DNA from: Labrenzia sp. PHM005
Lineage (GTDB): Bacteria; Pseudomonadota; Alphaproteobacteria; Rhizobiales; Stappiaceae
Length of the DNA stretch: 64,000 nucleotides
Direction: 5' to 3'
Assembly (NCBI RefSeq): GCF_006517275.1
Contig: NZ_CP041191.1
Span: forward strand, 1 to 64,000
Both the position numbers and the translations under genes were made by a program. Shown here piece after piece: positions 8,348 to 17,881 of the stretch. Numbering within the stretch: position 1 is the first letter of the stretch; the number at the start of each line of letters is the position of its first letter. A model generated the notes under the pieces. That model did not search any database. It was not told the DNA's origin and saw only the letters and a list, made by a program, of their open reading frames with translations.

Positions 8348-8806
8348 CTAATTCAGTTTCAGTTTGAGGGACTCGACCCATTTGTTCGGGCGGCCGTTGA
8401 CCTCATCGAGAATTCTGTCTTCCACATGCTCGGCATCCCAAACGGCGTTACTCTCCAAACCGATACAATCTTCTATTGTTGCCGGGAAAAACTCACCGTC
8501 AATGTATATCGACAATTTCCCAGTTAATTTGTGCTGCTGGAAAAATCGGACTGGCTTCTGCAGTTCTTCCTCCAGATCTGCATGACCTATGACCGGCCAA
8601 CGACCTGATGTAACCGCATTCACCATAACAGATAATGTGTATTTCACCTTCTGGAATAGGATGGTTTCACTGTCGACCTCTCCTGAAGACACATAATCAT
8701 AAATAGCAATCAGCGGCGAGGTTAGAACACGACCGTAGGCGTATTGACCATCACTTAGTGGAATGGAGACGATATCGCCGGCTTTGCGTCTAACCCTTTT
8801 GGTCAA
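8348..8806 (-). CDS. Imm26-like immunity protein, copy 2
   Basis: A 152-aa paralogue of the protein at 6343-6801, same length and same ends (RRKAGDIVSIPLSDGQYAYG... to ...WVESLKLKLN), with many substitutions in the middle (for example LTSPLIAIYDYVSSGEVDSE). Divergence is concentrated in the central part while the termini are nearly identical, suggesting selection for different toxin specificity. The start is TTG at 8806, preceded in frame by a stop. It lies downstream of the second DUF2750 copy, in the same order and spacing as copy 1. Confidence 0.72.
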   Translation of the reverse strand: MTKRVRRKAGDIVSIPLSDGQYAYGRVLTSPLIAIYDYVSSGEVDSETILFQKVKYTLSVMVNAVTSGRWPVIGHADLEEELQKPVRFFQQHKLTGKLSIYIDGEFFPATIEDCIGLESNAVWDAEHVEDRILDEVNGRPNKWVESLKLKLN

Positions 8807-8854
8807 TTCCGTAGATCCATTTGACCAGCCCCGTCGGCAGGAGAGTTTCTCAGT

Positions 8855-9224
8855 TTACGAGTAGTTTTCAAGCTCAGTTTCTATATCCGCAATCAAGCCG
8901 TCAAAGGTAGGTGTTACCCCTTTGTTTGATGGCGTATAGAACACTCCAGGAAAGACATTGTCAGCTTTAAGATTGGGCAACAATTGCTCCAATAGATCCT
9001 GAAGTGGAATAGATTCCGGAGTGTATCCTTCCCAATCCTTCACCGCGCAGAGCGCGGCAAACTCCTCCTCTGGCCAGAGTGGGAACACCTGTTGACCATC
9101 CTCGGTCGCTGCAAGGGCCCAACCATCTCTGTACAGCCCCCACGCCTCTTCGCGGTCGGCGATCACTTTAACAAAATGCCTGTAGCGCTCAGGTCCTGAA
9201 AGTTTCAGAAGGGCTTTTATTTTT
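8855..9224 (-). pseudogene. DUF2750 family protein, copy 2, probably lost its native start
   Basis: Nearly identical to the DUF2750 gene at 6850-7236 over its length. Homology stops at about 9224, inside the lysine-rich N-terminus (IKALLKLSGPERYRHF is kept, MSKKSKK is not). No ATG precedes the homologous part in frame before a stop; the first usable start is GTG at 9166, giving a 103-aa product without the first helix. The sequence joins directly to the gene downstream of the HNH toxin, so this looks like the junction where a duplicated block was inserted. Product function is doubtful. Confidence 0.6.
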
Positions 9225-9260
9225 GCGGTACCATTTTGCGAAATTGCTTACCGATATAGC

Positions 9261-9533
9261 CTAATTTGAGCTCAACAAATTTGTTCGCATCCATTTCGAA
9301 TTGATGCCCGTGCGCTCTGCTTCATAGTTGTTTTCTAGATCCAAGACTTCTGACAAAGACGGATCCCAATCAAGGAGATGACCAACACCTATAGCCTTAT
9401 AGTTGTCTGGATTGTCATCATGAAGCTCACCACACAGAAACATCCAATCCCCGTCCTCGTGAACGACCAGTTTTACAGGGTGTTTGTGTTCATAAACGTG
9501 TATGCATACGTAAACTTTTTGCGTTCTATCCAT
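9261..9533 (-). CDS. Probable immunity protein of the HNH toxin
   Basis: A 90-aa acidic protein (MDRTQKVYVCIHVYEH...). It carries the pattern DGDWMFLCGELHDD, then IGVGHLLDWDPSL and NYEAERTG, which I know from small conserved proteins of unknown function with an FLCG...GHLL...DPSL core. It begins 15 bp after the stop of the HNH toxin gene (a TTG at 9566 would even overlap it), the standard position of a cognate immunity gene. The inferred role is to bind and block the HNH domain in the producer cell. ATG at 9533 is preferred over TTG at 9566. Confidence 0.62.
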   Translation of the reverse strand: MDRTQKVYVCIHVYEHKHPVKLVVHEDGDWMFLCGELHDDNPDNYKAIGVGHLLDWDPSLSEVLDLENNYEAERTGINSKWMRTNLLSSN

Positions 9534-9547
9534 AACCTTCACTTTTG

Positions 9548-11548
9548 CTACTGCCCTCCAAGCCAATCTTCTACGTCCTTAGCACCCTTACTACGATTAC
9601 AAGATCGACATGACGCAGTAATGTTATCGATTTCTGCACTACCGCCTTTTGAGTATGCTTTCACATGATCATACTCTTTTGAATTTGGGTGGCCGTATTC
9701 ATCGGTCAATTCTTGCCCACAATAACCACACTCAACTTTCCCTTTATTATTGGTCTGTGCTTTGTCCACCGCTTCCCTCACCGCCTTCGTCGGACGACGC
9801 GACGGCTTTCGTTCTACATCTTTTTTTGTATCCTTTTTTTCTACTTCTTCATTTGTTTCATTGCTCAAAACACTTCCTGTATCTCCAAAGATTGAATCGC
9901 TTGCAAGACCTCCAGCAATCGTGCCACCGTTCCCAGTTATTGTCGCATCCCCGACCGGGGTGGTCGATCCAGCAACGAAGAGACCTGCCACAACCCCAAC
10001 GCCTGCAATTGCAGCGGTGCCAAGTCCACTAAAAAACCCACCAATAGCCCCTAATAGACCACCCGATCCCGCGGTACTCGCGGCAGCGGCAGCCCCAGCG
10101 GTCTCCACCAAGTTCCCGCTCGGATCTTTGAACGCTACCGGGTTATTCAACCCATAGGCATATCTATTTGTACCAACACCAAATTCCTGCGGCTCAAACC
10201 AATCCGGCGAGATAAACCGTGCCAGGACGGGATCGTAGTAGCGGGCGTTGAGGTAGGTGAGGCCGGTTTCCGGGTCGTCGCGCTCGCCAATCCACCCTTT
10301 GCTCTCCCGTGGCACACCGGCGGCGACCTGCAGATCCGTGCGCGCGCCATAGGGGCGGAAGTGATTTTCGGCAATAATCGCGCCGGACGCATTCGACATC
10401 AGGCGCACGGAACTCAAATGATCCCGCTGCAGCCAGTTGATGCTTGAACCGGCCTTGCGCACGCCGGGCGCCGGATGTTTGATCCGCTCACCCGCCGGGG
10501 TGATTTCCTCATCCGCCCCGAGATAGATGGTCTTCTGGCCGCCGGTGGTTTTGGTCAGCCGCGCGCCGTCCGGGCCATAAGTGAATGTGGTCGTCTGGCC
10601 GAGCGCAGTGATTTGGGTTGGCCGGTTTTCACCATCGTATTGGATCGTGCGGCCGCCGCCGGTCAAAAGGTTGCCGTTGGCGTCATAGGTGTAGGCATTG
10701 CCACCGGCTTCTATGACTGCATGCGGGCGCGGCTCCGTTGGCGCCGGGTACGTATAATTGGAATTATTGACGAACACCGAGTTCGACGTGATGTTGTCCG
10801 CCGCGTTGTACGCAAGGGTCTGATTGTAATCCGCGGTGCTGTTGGTGATCGTGGTCAGCCGGTCAACACCGTCATAGCCGTAGGTCCAGTTGCCATGCGG
10901 CCGGTTGGAGGTGACCTCCTTGATCAGGCCCTTATTGTCGCGGACGTAGGTTTCGGTGAACAGGGTTTCGCTGGAGTTCGCCGTGACAATGGCAAACAGC
11001 CATTGGCGCTGCGCGTGATAAGTGCGGGTTTCCGTAACCCCATTGGCATAAGACGTGACCAGCGGCTCGCCGGTGGCCGCCCGCGTGATCCCGGAAATCA
11101 GGCCGGGAATGGCATTCAGCTCGCCATGGCCATTGTACTGGATCACCTGGCTGGCGGACGGCACCACGTCGTTGTCGGAAAATTTCTGGCGCAACAGCTG
11201 GCCGTGCGGGGCATAGGTGAATTCCTGGGTGTAGGTCTGACCACCGACCTGCCACGACTGGCGGGTTACATTGCCATTGGCATCGTAATCCTTCTCGATC
11301 GTCCCCGCCCCATTGGAGAGCGTGGTCAGCTGGCCGATGTTCGACGCGCCAGAGCGCACCTGATCATAGGTGTAGCTGGTGACATCGGCGGCCAGCGCCA
11401 CTGACGACTGCAACACCAGCGCCAGCGAACAGGCGGTGGCCAGGGCCTTTTTCAAAGTTTTTCCGATCAAACCAGACGGCATTTCTGGTGCCTCCATGGA
11501 CGGCAGGATGGTCATTGGGCGAGCTTGGAAAGAGCGATGGATCCTCAT
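9548..11548 (-). CDS. TcC-like RHS-core protein with C-terminal HNH nuclease and Sec signal peptide
   Basis: A 666-aa protein. Residues 25-54 form a Sec signal peptide (KKALATACSLALVLQSSVALA then cleavage before AD, written here in part). RHS/YD repeats follow (YDANGN, YGYDGVDR, YDANGNLL), then an RHS-associated core ending RYAYGLNNPVAFKDPSGN near residue 475. After it come a glycine/alanine-rich hydrophobic stretch and, at about 577-666, an HNH endonuclease domain: CGYCG, then YDHVKAYSKGG with the metal histidine, DNITASCRSCNRSKG. The ATG at 11548 overlaps the upstream stop (ATGA), coupling it to the TcB-like gene. In Tc toxins, TcB and TcC form one shell around the TcC C-terminal toxin; here the cargo would be a DNase. 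The export signal is unusual for a TcC protein. Confidence 0.88.
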   Translation of the reverse strand: MRIHRSFQARPMTILPSMEAPEMPSGLIGKTLKKALATACSLALVLQSSVALAADVTSYTYDQVRSGASNIGQLTTLSNGAGTIEKDYDANGNVTRQSWQVGGQTYTQEFTYAPHGQLLRQKFSDNDVVPSASQVIQYNGHGELNAIPGLISGITRAATGEPLVTSYANGVTETRTYHAQRQWLFAIVTANSSETLFTETYVRDNKGLIKEVTSNRPHGNWTYGYDGVDRLTTITNSTADYNQTLAYNAADNITSNSVFVNNSNYTYPAPTEPRPHAVIEAGGNAYTYDANGNLLTGGGRTIQYDGENRPTQITALGQTTTFTYGPDGARLTKTTGGQKTIYLGADEEITPAGERIKHPAPGVRKAGSSINWLQRDHLSSVRLMSNASGAIIAENHFRPYGARTDLQVAAGVPRESKGWIGERDDPETGLTYLNARYYDPVLARFISPDWFEPQEFGVGTNRYAYGLNNPVAFKDPSGNLVETAGAAAAASTAGSGGLLGAIGGFFSGLGTAAIAGVGVVAGLFVAGSTTPVGDATITGNGGTIAGGLASDSIFGDTGSVLSNETNEEVEKKDTKKDVERKPSRRPTKAVREAVDKAQTNNKGKVECGYCGQELTDEYGHPNSKEYDHVKAYSKGGSAEIDNITASCRSCNRSKGAKDVEDWLGGQ

Positions 11549-14500
11549 TGCCACGTCACCACGACTAGGCCGTCCCCACCACGGGTGTAGGGATTGTTGA
11601 GGGACGTTCCGCCGGCACCCACCGTCACGGCGATGCTCGAGCCGATCTGCGGAGCGCCAGCCTGGCCGCTTTGCCAGGTGGACCGTGCCAAGCCGCCAGC
11701 GCCGCCGTCGCCCGGGCTTCTGCGGGCATCGCCGAAGTCCAGAGTTGTGCCCGGCGCAGCGCCCGCGCCTGTGGTGTTGCTGAGATTGCCGCCCTGGGCA
11801 GATCCCGGCGCGGAGGCCGGCAGCTTGCCCCAATGGGTGAGCAACGCTCCCGAGCCGCCCTCACCGCCATAGCCGATCATGGAACCGAACACCGAATTGC
11901 CACCGGCCGCGCCATCAAGCCCGTTGTAAAGGGTGGTGTTTTCCCCGGAGCCGTCCTGGCGGATCGGCCCGCCGGCTTCCCCGCCCGCACCGGCAACTTC
12001 AACGGTGATCGTGGTGTAGTTGGGCACAAGGAAGGTGCCGCTGACGGCAAAGGTCTGCGTTCCCGGATTGACTGGGCCTGAGCCACAGCCTGGGTAGTTC
12101 AGGACTTCACAGGTTGTCTTGATGCTGCCGTCGGCAAATTGGAAGCGCTCGACGTTCTCACCCTTGTTGGCGATGTCGACCTGTCCGTTTGACCAGCGCA
12201 GGCGCAGAACCGTGCCCTGCTGTGCATCCAGGTACTGGTGAGACACCGACAGGTTTGCAAGGTTCAGGTTGGAGAAGCGGACGACGTCATCGCCGCCATT
12301 TGCCGTTTCCGCCGTGGCCTCAATGATCACAGAGCCGGAGTTTGAGGAAACAACGTAGATATCGTTGCCGCCCTGACCGAAGAGATGCTGGTATCCGGCA
12401 TCGCCGCTCGGACCGGCTTCCAATGTGTCGTGGCCTTCACCGGCAAAGACATAGTTGTCGTCAGACCCCGGCGCAAAGCCGCGTGCATCCATGACGATTG
12501 CAGGATCCGGGATCGCCGGATTGGAGGACTTATAGCTCGCCCATTCGGACGAAGACATCGACGGTGAGCCCAGGAGCCGGTTGCCGACCCGGCCTTCCGA
12601 GGCCGCATACAAAATGAAGTGCTGGGTCGCCGTTGTCGGATTGTTGCCATATGCGGCCCGCAGATCCGGGTAGTTGCGCAGGTAGATCGAATAGTCGAAG
12701 TTGATCGCACGTCCTTCGCTGAACCCGTTGGTGATGTAGTGCTCGGCACCGGCGTTGCGGTTTGCTCCGTACCGTCCGATCAAATCGCCATGAGACGCAA
12801 TGTACCTCAGGCCGTTGAAAGACGGATAGCGGTTTTCATTGCGCCCATGGGTGAAGTAGTGGTTCGTTCCGGCCGCAGCATCTGCGCCAAATGCGCCCAT
12901 CAAATCCGGGTATGTTGCGATATAGGACATGCCCGGGAAGTTGGACGTGTTGAACCCGCCCGACGGATAGAGAACCGGATCTGCAACCGGCGGGTTTTGT
13001 GCAACAAACGTTGCCCACTCAGATGAGGTCATGGCCCCAGGCAGCAAACCGTCCGTGACCCGGTTTTCTGCGTGGCCCGTCTGGATGTAATGCAGGGTCA
13101 GCGCCTGAATATTATGGCCATAGGTACTGCGCATATCCGGATAGTTCCGCAGATAATATTCGATGCTGAAGGTTATCTGCCGTCCCTGTGATCTTCCGGT
13201 TTGAATGTAGTGCCTTGCCCCGGCTTTCCGGTCGGTGCCGTAGGCTGCAATCAGGTCGCTGTAGGAGGCAATATAGGCAAGACCGTTGAAGGTAATCGTC
13301 CGTCCTTCTGCAAGGCCTGTGGACACATAATGCTCCGTGCCAGCGGCTTCATTGGTGCCATAGCTTGAAATCAGATCGTTGTAGGACGCGATGTACTCCA
13401 GAGCCGGGAAGTCTCCCGGACCGAAGGCACCGGACTTGATGTAATCGTTGCCCGACGTTCCCGTCGCAACAACCTGATTGATGTACCCGATATCAATCTT
13501 GCTGAGTGTCGTTCCGTCGGCAAACACATATTGCTCAATGTGCTGACCGTTGTCGGACACCTGCACGTTCGCATTGTGCCCGTTCTTCGACCATTTGAAT
13601 CTCAGGATTTGAGCCGAATTCTGGACTTCGGATGTGATCGCGAGATCCGAAAGCACCATGTCCATGAACTTGATCGTATCGGTGCCGCCATTGGCTGCTT
13701 CCTGAATGATCTTGTCACCGCCGTTGTGATAAATCTCGTAAACGTTATCGCCCACGCCTGGTTCCGGATCCGGGTCCGGATCTGTGCCGGCGCAGGTGGT
13801 AAAAGCCATTGCATCAGCATCGACGGTTTTAGACGTTGTCCGGCCAAGTGCATCGTAAGCAAATGAGATCTTTGATCCGCTGGCGTAGTGGTGGGCAATC
13901 AAACGGTTTGCATTGTCATAGGAGAGATTTTGACAGCCAAGATCTGGATCCGTGATCGCAGTGCGGTTGCCATGACCATCATAGGTATAGGACCAGGCCG
14001 CTCCGATCGGATCGGTGATCCCGGTCAGTCTGTTCAGAACATCATAGGTGAAGGTTGTGCGATGGCGCGCCGTACCGTCGAAACGGTCACGGTAGATCTC
14101 GTTGCCATAGGCATCGAAGTGGCTGACGCGCTTGTGGCCAAGTTCATCAATCGCCTCGACTGCGGTAAATGTATCGCCAGCCAAGTAATTGGTTGCAACG
14201 GTTGTGCTGTCAGGGTTGGTTTGGGTGATCTGCCGGTTAAGACCATCATAGCGGTAAGACGTCCAGGCTACGCTTTGTCCAGGTAGATATGGATGACTGC
14301 GTTGATCGACATTGCCACGTGCGTCGAACACCAGCGTGACACTGCGATCATCCGCAGTGGTTCCGGCAGATCCGGTCGTGACGGTCTGCCATGTCCGGCC
14401 AAGACCATCAAAATACTCATCTTCCCCAATGGTTCCAGAACCGTTCGGGTGCAATTCGCTGCGAACATTTCTGCTGATCGCCGGAGTGCCCCAGTCGAGG

Positions 14501-17500
14501 TATGTATAGGCGACCTGTCCACCTTCCGGCAGGTTCGACTGTGTCAAACGGCACAGTGCATCATAGCTGTGGCTTGTCACCTTGCCGTTTTCGTCGGTTT
14601 CCGTCAGTTTGACGCCGCAGACCGGATCCCAAGTAAAGGTCCGCTTGTGCTGTGGATTTGATGAATAAAGCGGATCTCGAACTTCAACCGGGAACAGATT
14701 ATACGTGCCGTCGTAGATGTAGGTTGTTGTTTCTCCGCGCGCATTTGCCTCGGTTTTGACATTGCCGTAGGCGTCATAACTCACTGCTTTCAGCCGGAGG
14801 TTCTCCCCGACGCCGCCACCGGTCCATTCTGTTGTATCGGTTTTTTGGCCTAACGTCGGTGCAGTTGTGACCCCTTGATTGTCAAAAGAATGCCAGCGCT
14901 GCCATTTGAGGTTTTCCGATTCATGATAAGCGGTGCCAGCGTTAACCGCCTCGACCGCCCACCGGTCGACAATATATTTGCCCGTATTCGGATAAGCCCA
15001 CCGCGTGTTGATCCATTCATCACCAACCGCATCTGCATTGCCGTGGTGCTGAGTGGAGGCAACGAGACCATAAGTATCAAATGTGCGGACTTTATATTCT
15101 GTGCGTGCAATGCCGCCGAAATAAGTTGTCGTCGCTGTCTGGGTGTTCAACGACGTAAAAGGCTTCGAGCTGCTCTGTGCCGTATAGGTTTCTTGTTGCC
15201 GTTTCAGAACAGTTCCAGAACCGTCCTTGTACACAACCCCTTCTACTTTGCCAAAAGATGCTAAATCCTGACGGTAAGTCGTCTCAACGACCGGACGCCC
15301 GCTCTCTCCTGCAATCTGCGGCAATGTAGCTGCAATCTTCTGGAAGCCCAGAAAACGCCGATGAGCCCAATCCCACTTGGCACCGGAGTAGGCATAATCC
15401 GTCACGGACCGGATGTTGCGGCCGTCGAAGGTTTCAACGGAGGTCACTACATTCAAGTTTAACGGAAGGTCTTGCTGGGTCTCAGGAACATGATGGGAAT
15501 AGCTTGCCTTGATTTCCGCGCCTAAAGGCTGACGGACAAAAGACATGAGATCTGGGGTTTCAGCAATGAATGCATACCTTTGCGGAGCAAATGCCTGCCA
15601 TTCGTTGTCGAGGTCTTTTACTGTTTTCAAGGCCGCTTCCGGAAACCCGTCAGCGTCCGCATCCCGCAAGTCGGCAATGGCACCAGCAAACGTATCGCTG
15701 TCCGCTCCACCTTGTATCAACGGAAAACTGCTCCCCCGGTTCAGCCAAACGCGGGCCTGAGGCACAGGGGTCGATCCAATTCGGTGCGTTATGATGTCAT
15801 CCCGCCCATCCCCATCAACGTCTGATGCAAATGGCCAATACGGGCTTTCAACACCACCCCAACCAATATTCGCTAGCGTAAAAGACGGCCCAGCAACGAT
15901 ATTTTTTCCAGCTGAATAATAGATCCGAACATTGTCACCAACGGCTGGCCATACCAGGAAATCAGCCGCGCCATCACCATTGAAATCGCCTGTAGTGTAG
16001 AATTGGCTATTTACGATGCTTTCGAACTGTCCATAGGTTCGAGGATCGAAGGTCTGGCCAGTCGAAACGAACCCCTGAACCGTCTTTCCATCGGCCATAA
16101 TGGCAGAAACATCGACCAAACCATCGCCATTCAGATCCAGCGGCTTGCCCTCCGGGCCAGCATAGGCCCACCCGGAAGCTCCGGTAGAAATGGTAATTGG
16201 TTCGATCAAGACTCCATTTTCATCGAACTCCAGACCGTCATCCAGGCCGTCACCGTCAAAATCGGCCACAATTTGCGGAGCATTGCCGCTGTATTGGGTT
16301 TCTTCGGTGCTGCCATTGTTGGAAAAAACTTTTTTAGATGTCCGGACTTTGATGTCTTTGGTCAGACCATGCGCAGACTTCATGAAGGCAATACGCTCAA
16401 TTGCCGGACAACTGGCCAGGAAGTCATAATTACCGGCAGCCGAGTCTCCGAGGCTGGTGATTTCACCTGTATCGGAACGCTCCCATTCGCAGCGGACCCT
16501 GTTTTCAGTGTTTTCACCAGATCCGATCTGATACTTCTCTGCTCGATAAGTTATCATATGCAGCTGGCGATCAACGCCAAAGTCACCAAAAGACTTTGAA
16601 AATCTTAGATCTTCTTGGCTGTATGTACCGTTATAGCCAGTCCCATCTGCAACCTGCCGGACAGCCGGAGCTGCGCCAGTGTATTGAAAGCTATGTGCAG
16701 GCATGGACGTGCCGCCGGTTACCACGCCTCCAGCAATCACAGCATCTGTGCCGAATTCCTGTAAACCAGACAAAAGACTGCGCCCGGTTGCCGGGCTTTG
16801 CGCATAATTGAGCTGATAACCGCGCAGCATTTGTCCGGCGGACCGGACTTCAACTGCCGTCAAACGCTTAGATACCGTGCCAAGAACTGTGCCAGCTGCA
16901 TAAGTTACCGCATCCGGTCTTGCCGACCAATGAAAACGAACCTCCCCGATGCCATAGGAAATATTGGAGATCAGGCAGTCAACGCTCGTATCACAGGCAT
17001 AATTGTATGTAACTGCCTGGCCCAGGGTATCGATTTTTTGCGCCAGCAAATACCGATAGGCGGTCGATTGCTCTGTTGCAGCCCCATTGTAAGCACTGAG
17101 CGGCTGATAAATGTACCGCGTCCCGTCCCGCGCTGTTATCTCCCAGGTGTTGTCCGCAGCAACCTGTTTGATCCGCTGGTAATTTTCGATCCAGCTTGCA
17201 TGGGTCGCTCCCGCGCCGCAGCCTGCGCCCGCATAGCTGCCGCAGTCTACAAGTTCATGACCATCAAGCAGCCAGATATCATTTGCATCAAAGTTCGGTG
17301 TCCCGCGCCTCGGGCTCGCCCTTTGAATGGTCGACAGACCAAATAGCCGCCAACCAGCGCCCAGAACATCATTTGGACCATAACTGTTTGCACGCGCGGA
17401 ATCATAAGAAACCCCAAGCTTTGGCTCCAATCCACGCCAAGCTGGAACCTTAAATGCAATTTTCTGGGAAAAGGCGCCTTTAAAGCCGATGTCATCGGGC

Positions 17501-17667
17501 ATCGCCGCAGGAGTTGTTTCCGCAGGCTCAACAAAACTCTGAGCCAGAGCGGATTGCAGCTCACCTGTTACACCAACGAGTGTCAATGAAGCAGATAAAA
17601 GAGAAACGAGCGCCAGCTTTCCGAAACTCGTTGTTTGCTGGCCAGGTTCCAATTTCAAAGCCATCAC
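11545..17667 (-). CDS. TcB-like SpvB/FG-GAP/TcdB-middle/RHS protein with RTX-like and repeat modules, Sec-exported
   Basis: A 2040-aa protein. Order by residue: signal peptide (15-43, cut near ALAQS); SpvB domain (about 55-330, FSQKIAFKVPAWRGLEPKL, GPNDVLGAGWRL); four FG-GAP calcium loops (DFDGDGLDD 469, DLNGDGLVD 511, DFNGDGAAD 561, DVDGDGRDD 617); TcdB middle region (about 700-790); RHS/YD repeats (about 950-1290); Asp-Pro linker; haemolysin-type calcium-related domain; six repeats of about 40-60 residues with YIASYxDLI...GxxHY...GR; a second calcium-related domain; and a glycine-rich C-terminal module. TcB proteins are usually near 1500 aa without the last third. It forms an operon with the HNH-bearing gene. 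The signal peptide and T2SS setting suggest secretion or surface display; delivery route is inference. Confidence 0.9.
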   Translation of the reverse strand: MMALKLEPGQQTTSFGKLALVSLLSASLTLVGVTGELQSALAQSFVEPAETTPAAMPDDIGFKGAFSQKIAFKVPAWRGLEPKLGVSYDSARANSYGPNDVLGAGWRLFGLSTIQRASPRRGTPNFDANDIWLLDGHELVDCGSYAGAGCGAGATHASWIENYQRIKQVAADNTWEITARDGTRYIYQPLSAYNGAATEQSTAYRYLLAQKIDTLGQAVTYNYACDTSVDCLISNISYGIGEVRFHWSARPDAVTYAAGTVLGTVSKRLTAVEVRSAGQMLRGYQLNYAQSPATGRSLLSGLQEFGTDAVIAGGVVTGGTSMPAHSFQYTGAAPAVRQVADGTGYNGTYSQEDLRFSKSFGDFGVDRQLHMITYRAEKYQIGSGENTENRVRCEWERSDTGEITSLGDSAAGNYDFLASCPAIERIAFMKSAHGLTKDIKVRTSKKVFSNNGSTEETQYSGNAPQIVADFDGDGLDDGLEFDENGVLIEPITISTGASGWAYAGPEGKPLDLNGDGLVDVSAIMADGKTVQGFVSTGQTFDPRTYGQFESIVNSQFYTTGDFNGDGAADFLVWPAVGDNVRIYYSAGKNIVAGPSFTLANIGWGGVESPYWPFASDVDGDGRDDIITHRIGSTPVPQARVWLNRGSSFPLIQGGADSDTFAGAIADLRDADADGFPEAALKTVKDLDNEWQAFAPQRYAFIAETPDLMSFVRQPLGAEIKASYSHHVPETQQDLPLNLNVVTSVETFDGRNIRSVTDYAYSGAKWDWAHRRFLGFQKIAATLPQIAGESGRPVVETTYRQDLASFGKVEGVVYKDGSGTVLKRQQETYTAQSSSKPFTSLNTQTATTTYFGGIARTEYKVRTFDTYGLVASTQHHGNADAVGDEWINTRWAYPNTGKYIVDRWAVEAVNAGTAYHESENLKWQRWHSFDNQGVTTAPTLGQKTDTTEWTGGGVGENLRLKAVSYDAYGNVKTEANARGETTTYIYDGTYNLFPVEVRDPLYSSNPQHKRTFTWDPVCGVKLTETDENGKVTSHSYDALCRLTQSNLPEGGQVAYTYLDWGTPAISRNVRSELHPNGSGTIGEDEYFDGLGRTWQTVTTGSAGTTADDRSVTLVFDARGNVDQRSHPYLPGQSVAWTSYRYDGLNRQITQTNPDSTTVATNYLAGDTFTAVEAIDELGHKRVSHFDAYGNEIYRDRFDGTARHRTTFTYDVLNRLTGITDPIGAAWSYTYDGHGNRTAITDPDLGCQNLSYDNANRLIAHHYASGSKISFAYDALGRTTSKTVDADAMAFTTCAGTDPDPDPEPGVGDNVYEIYHNGGDKIIQEAANGGTDTIKFMDMVLSDLAITSEVQNSAQILRFKWSKNGHNANVQVSDNGQHIEQYVFADGTTLSKIDIGYINQVVATGTSGNDYIKSGAFGPGDFPALEYIASYNDLISSYGTNEAAGTEHYVSTGLAEGRTITFNGLAYIASYSDLIAAYGTDRKAGARHYIQTGRSQGRQITFSIEYYLRNYPDMRSTYGHNIQALTLHYIQTGHAENRVTDGLLPGAMTSSEWATFVAQNPPVADPVLYPSGGFNTSNFPGMSYIATYPDLMGAFGADAAAGTNHYFTHGRNENRYPSFNGLRYIASHGDLIGRYGANRNAGAEHYITNGFSEGRAINFDYSIYLRNYPDLRAAYGNNPTTATQHFILYAASEGRVGNRLLGSPSMSSSEWASYKSSNPAIPDPAIVMDARGFAPGSDDNYVFAGEGHDTLEAGPSGDAGYQHLFGQGGNDIYVVSSNSGSVIIEATAETANGGDDVVRFSNLNLANLSVSHQYLDAQQGTVLRLRWSNGQVDIANKGENVERFQFADGSIKTTCEVLNYPGCGSGPVNPGTQTFAVSGTFLVPNYTTITVEVAGAGGEAGGPIRQDGSGENTTLYNGLDGAAGGNSVFGSMIGYGGEGGSGALLTHWGKLPASAPGSAQGGNLSNTTGAGAAPGTTLDFGDARRSPGDGGAGGLARSTWQSGQAGAPQIGSSIAVTVGAGGTSLNNPYTRGGDGLVVVTWQ

Positions 17668-17881
17668 CGCCCCCGATATTGTAAAAAATACGGATGGCTG
17701 AATAACGCATTAGATGCGCAAAGTTAATCAACAATTTCAACGAGAACCCCTCGCTGGGGCGCAATCTGCAGGAACCGTAGCGTCAACTTCAAAGCCATGA
17801 CTGTGGATAACTCGCTGCACAACCTATTCGCGACAGACCGACCAGAAACAGTGTGCCCGACTTCCAGACCATAAATCGCTG

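Larger units (their letters stand above)
8348..9225. repeat. Tandem duplicated immunity block, copy 2 (Imm26 + DUF2750)
   Basis: Direct repeat of 6343-7220. Its right edge falls inside the DUF2750 coding sequence, just after the cognate immunity gene of the HNH toxin, and marks a recombination junction. The DUF2750 half is much better conserved between copies than the centre of the Imm26 half. Confidence 0.8.

Noticed and set aside
10475..11404. A 309-aa open frame on the plus strand
   Set aside because: It is antisense to the RHS repeats of the TcC-like gene; high GC and repeat coding on the minus strand explain the open frame, and the protein has no family features.
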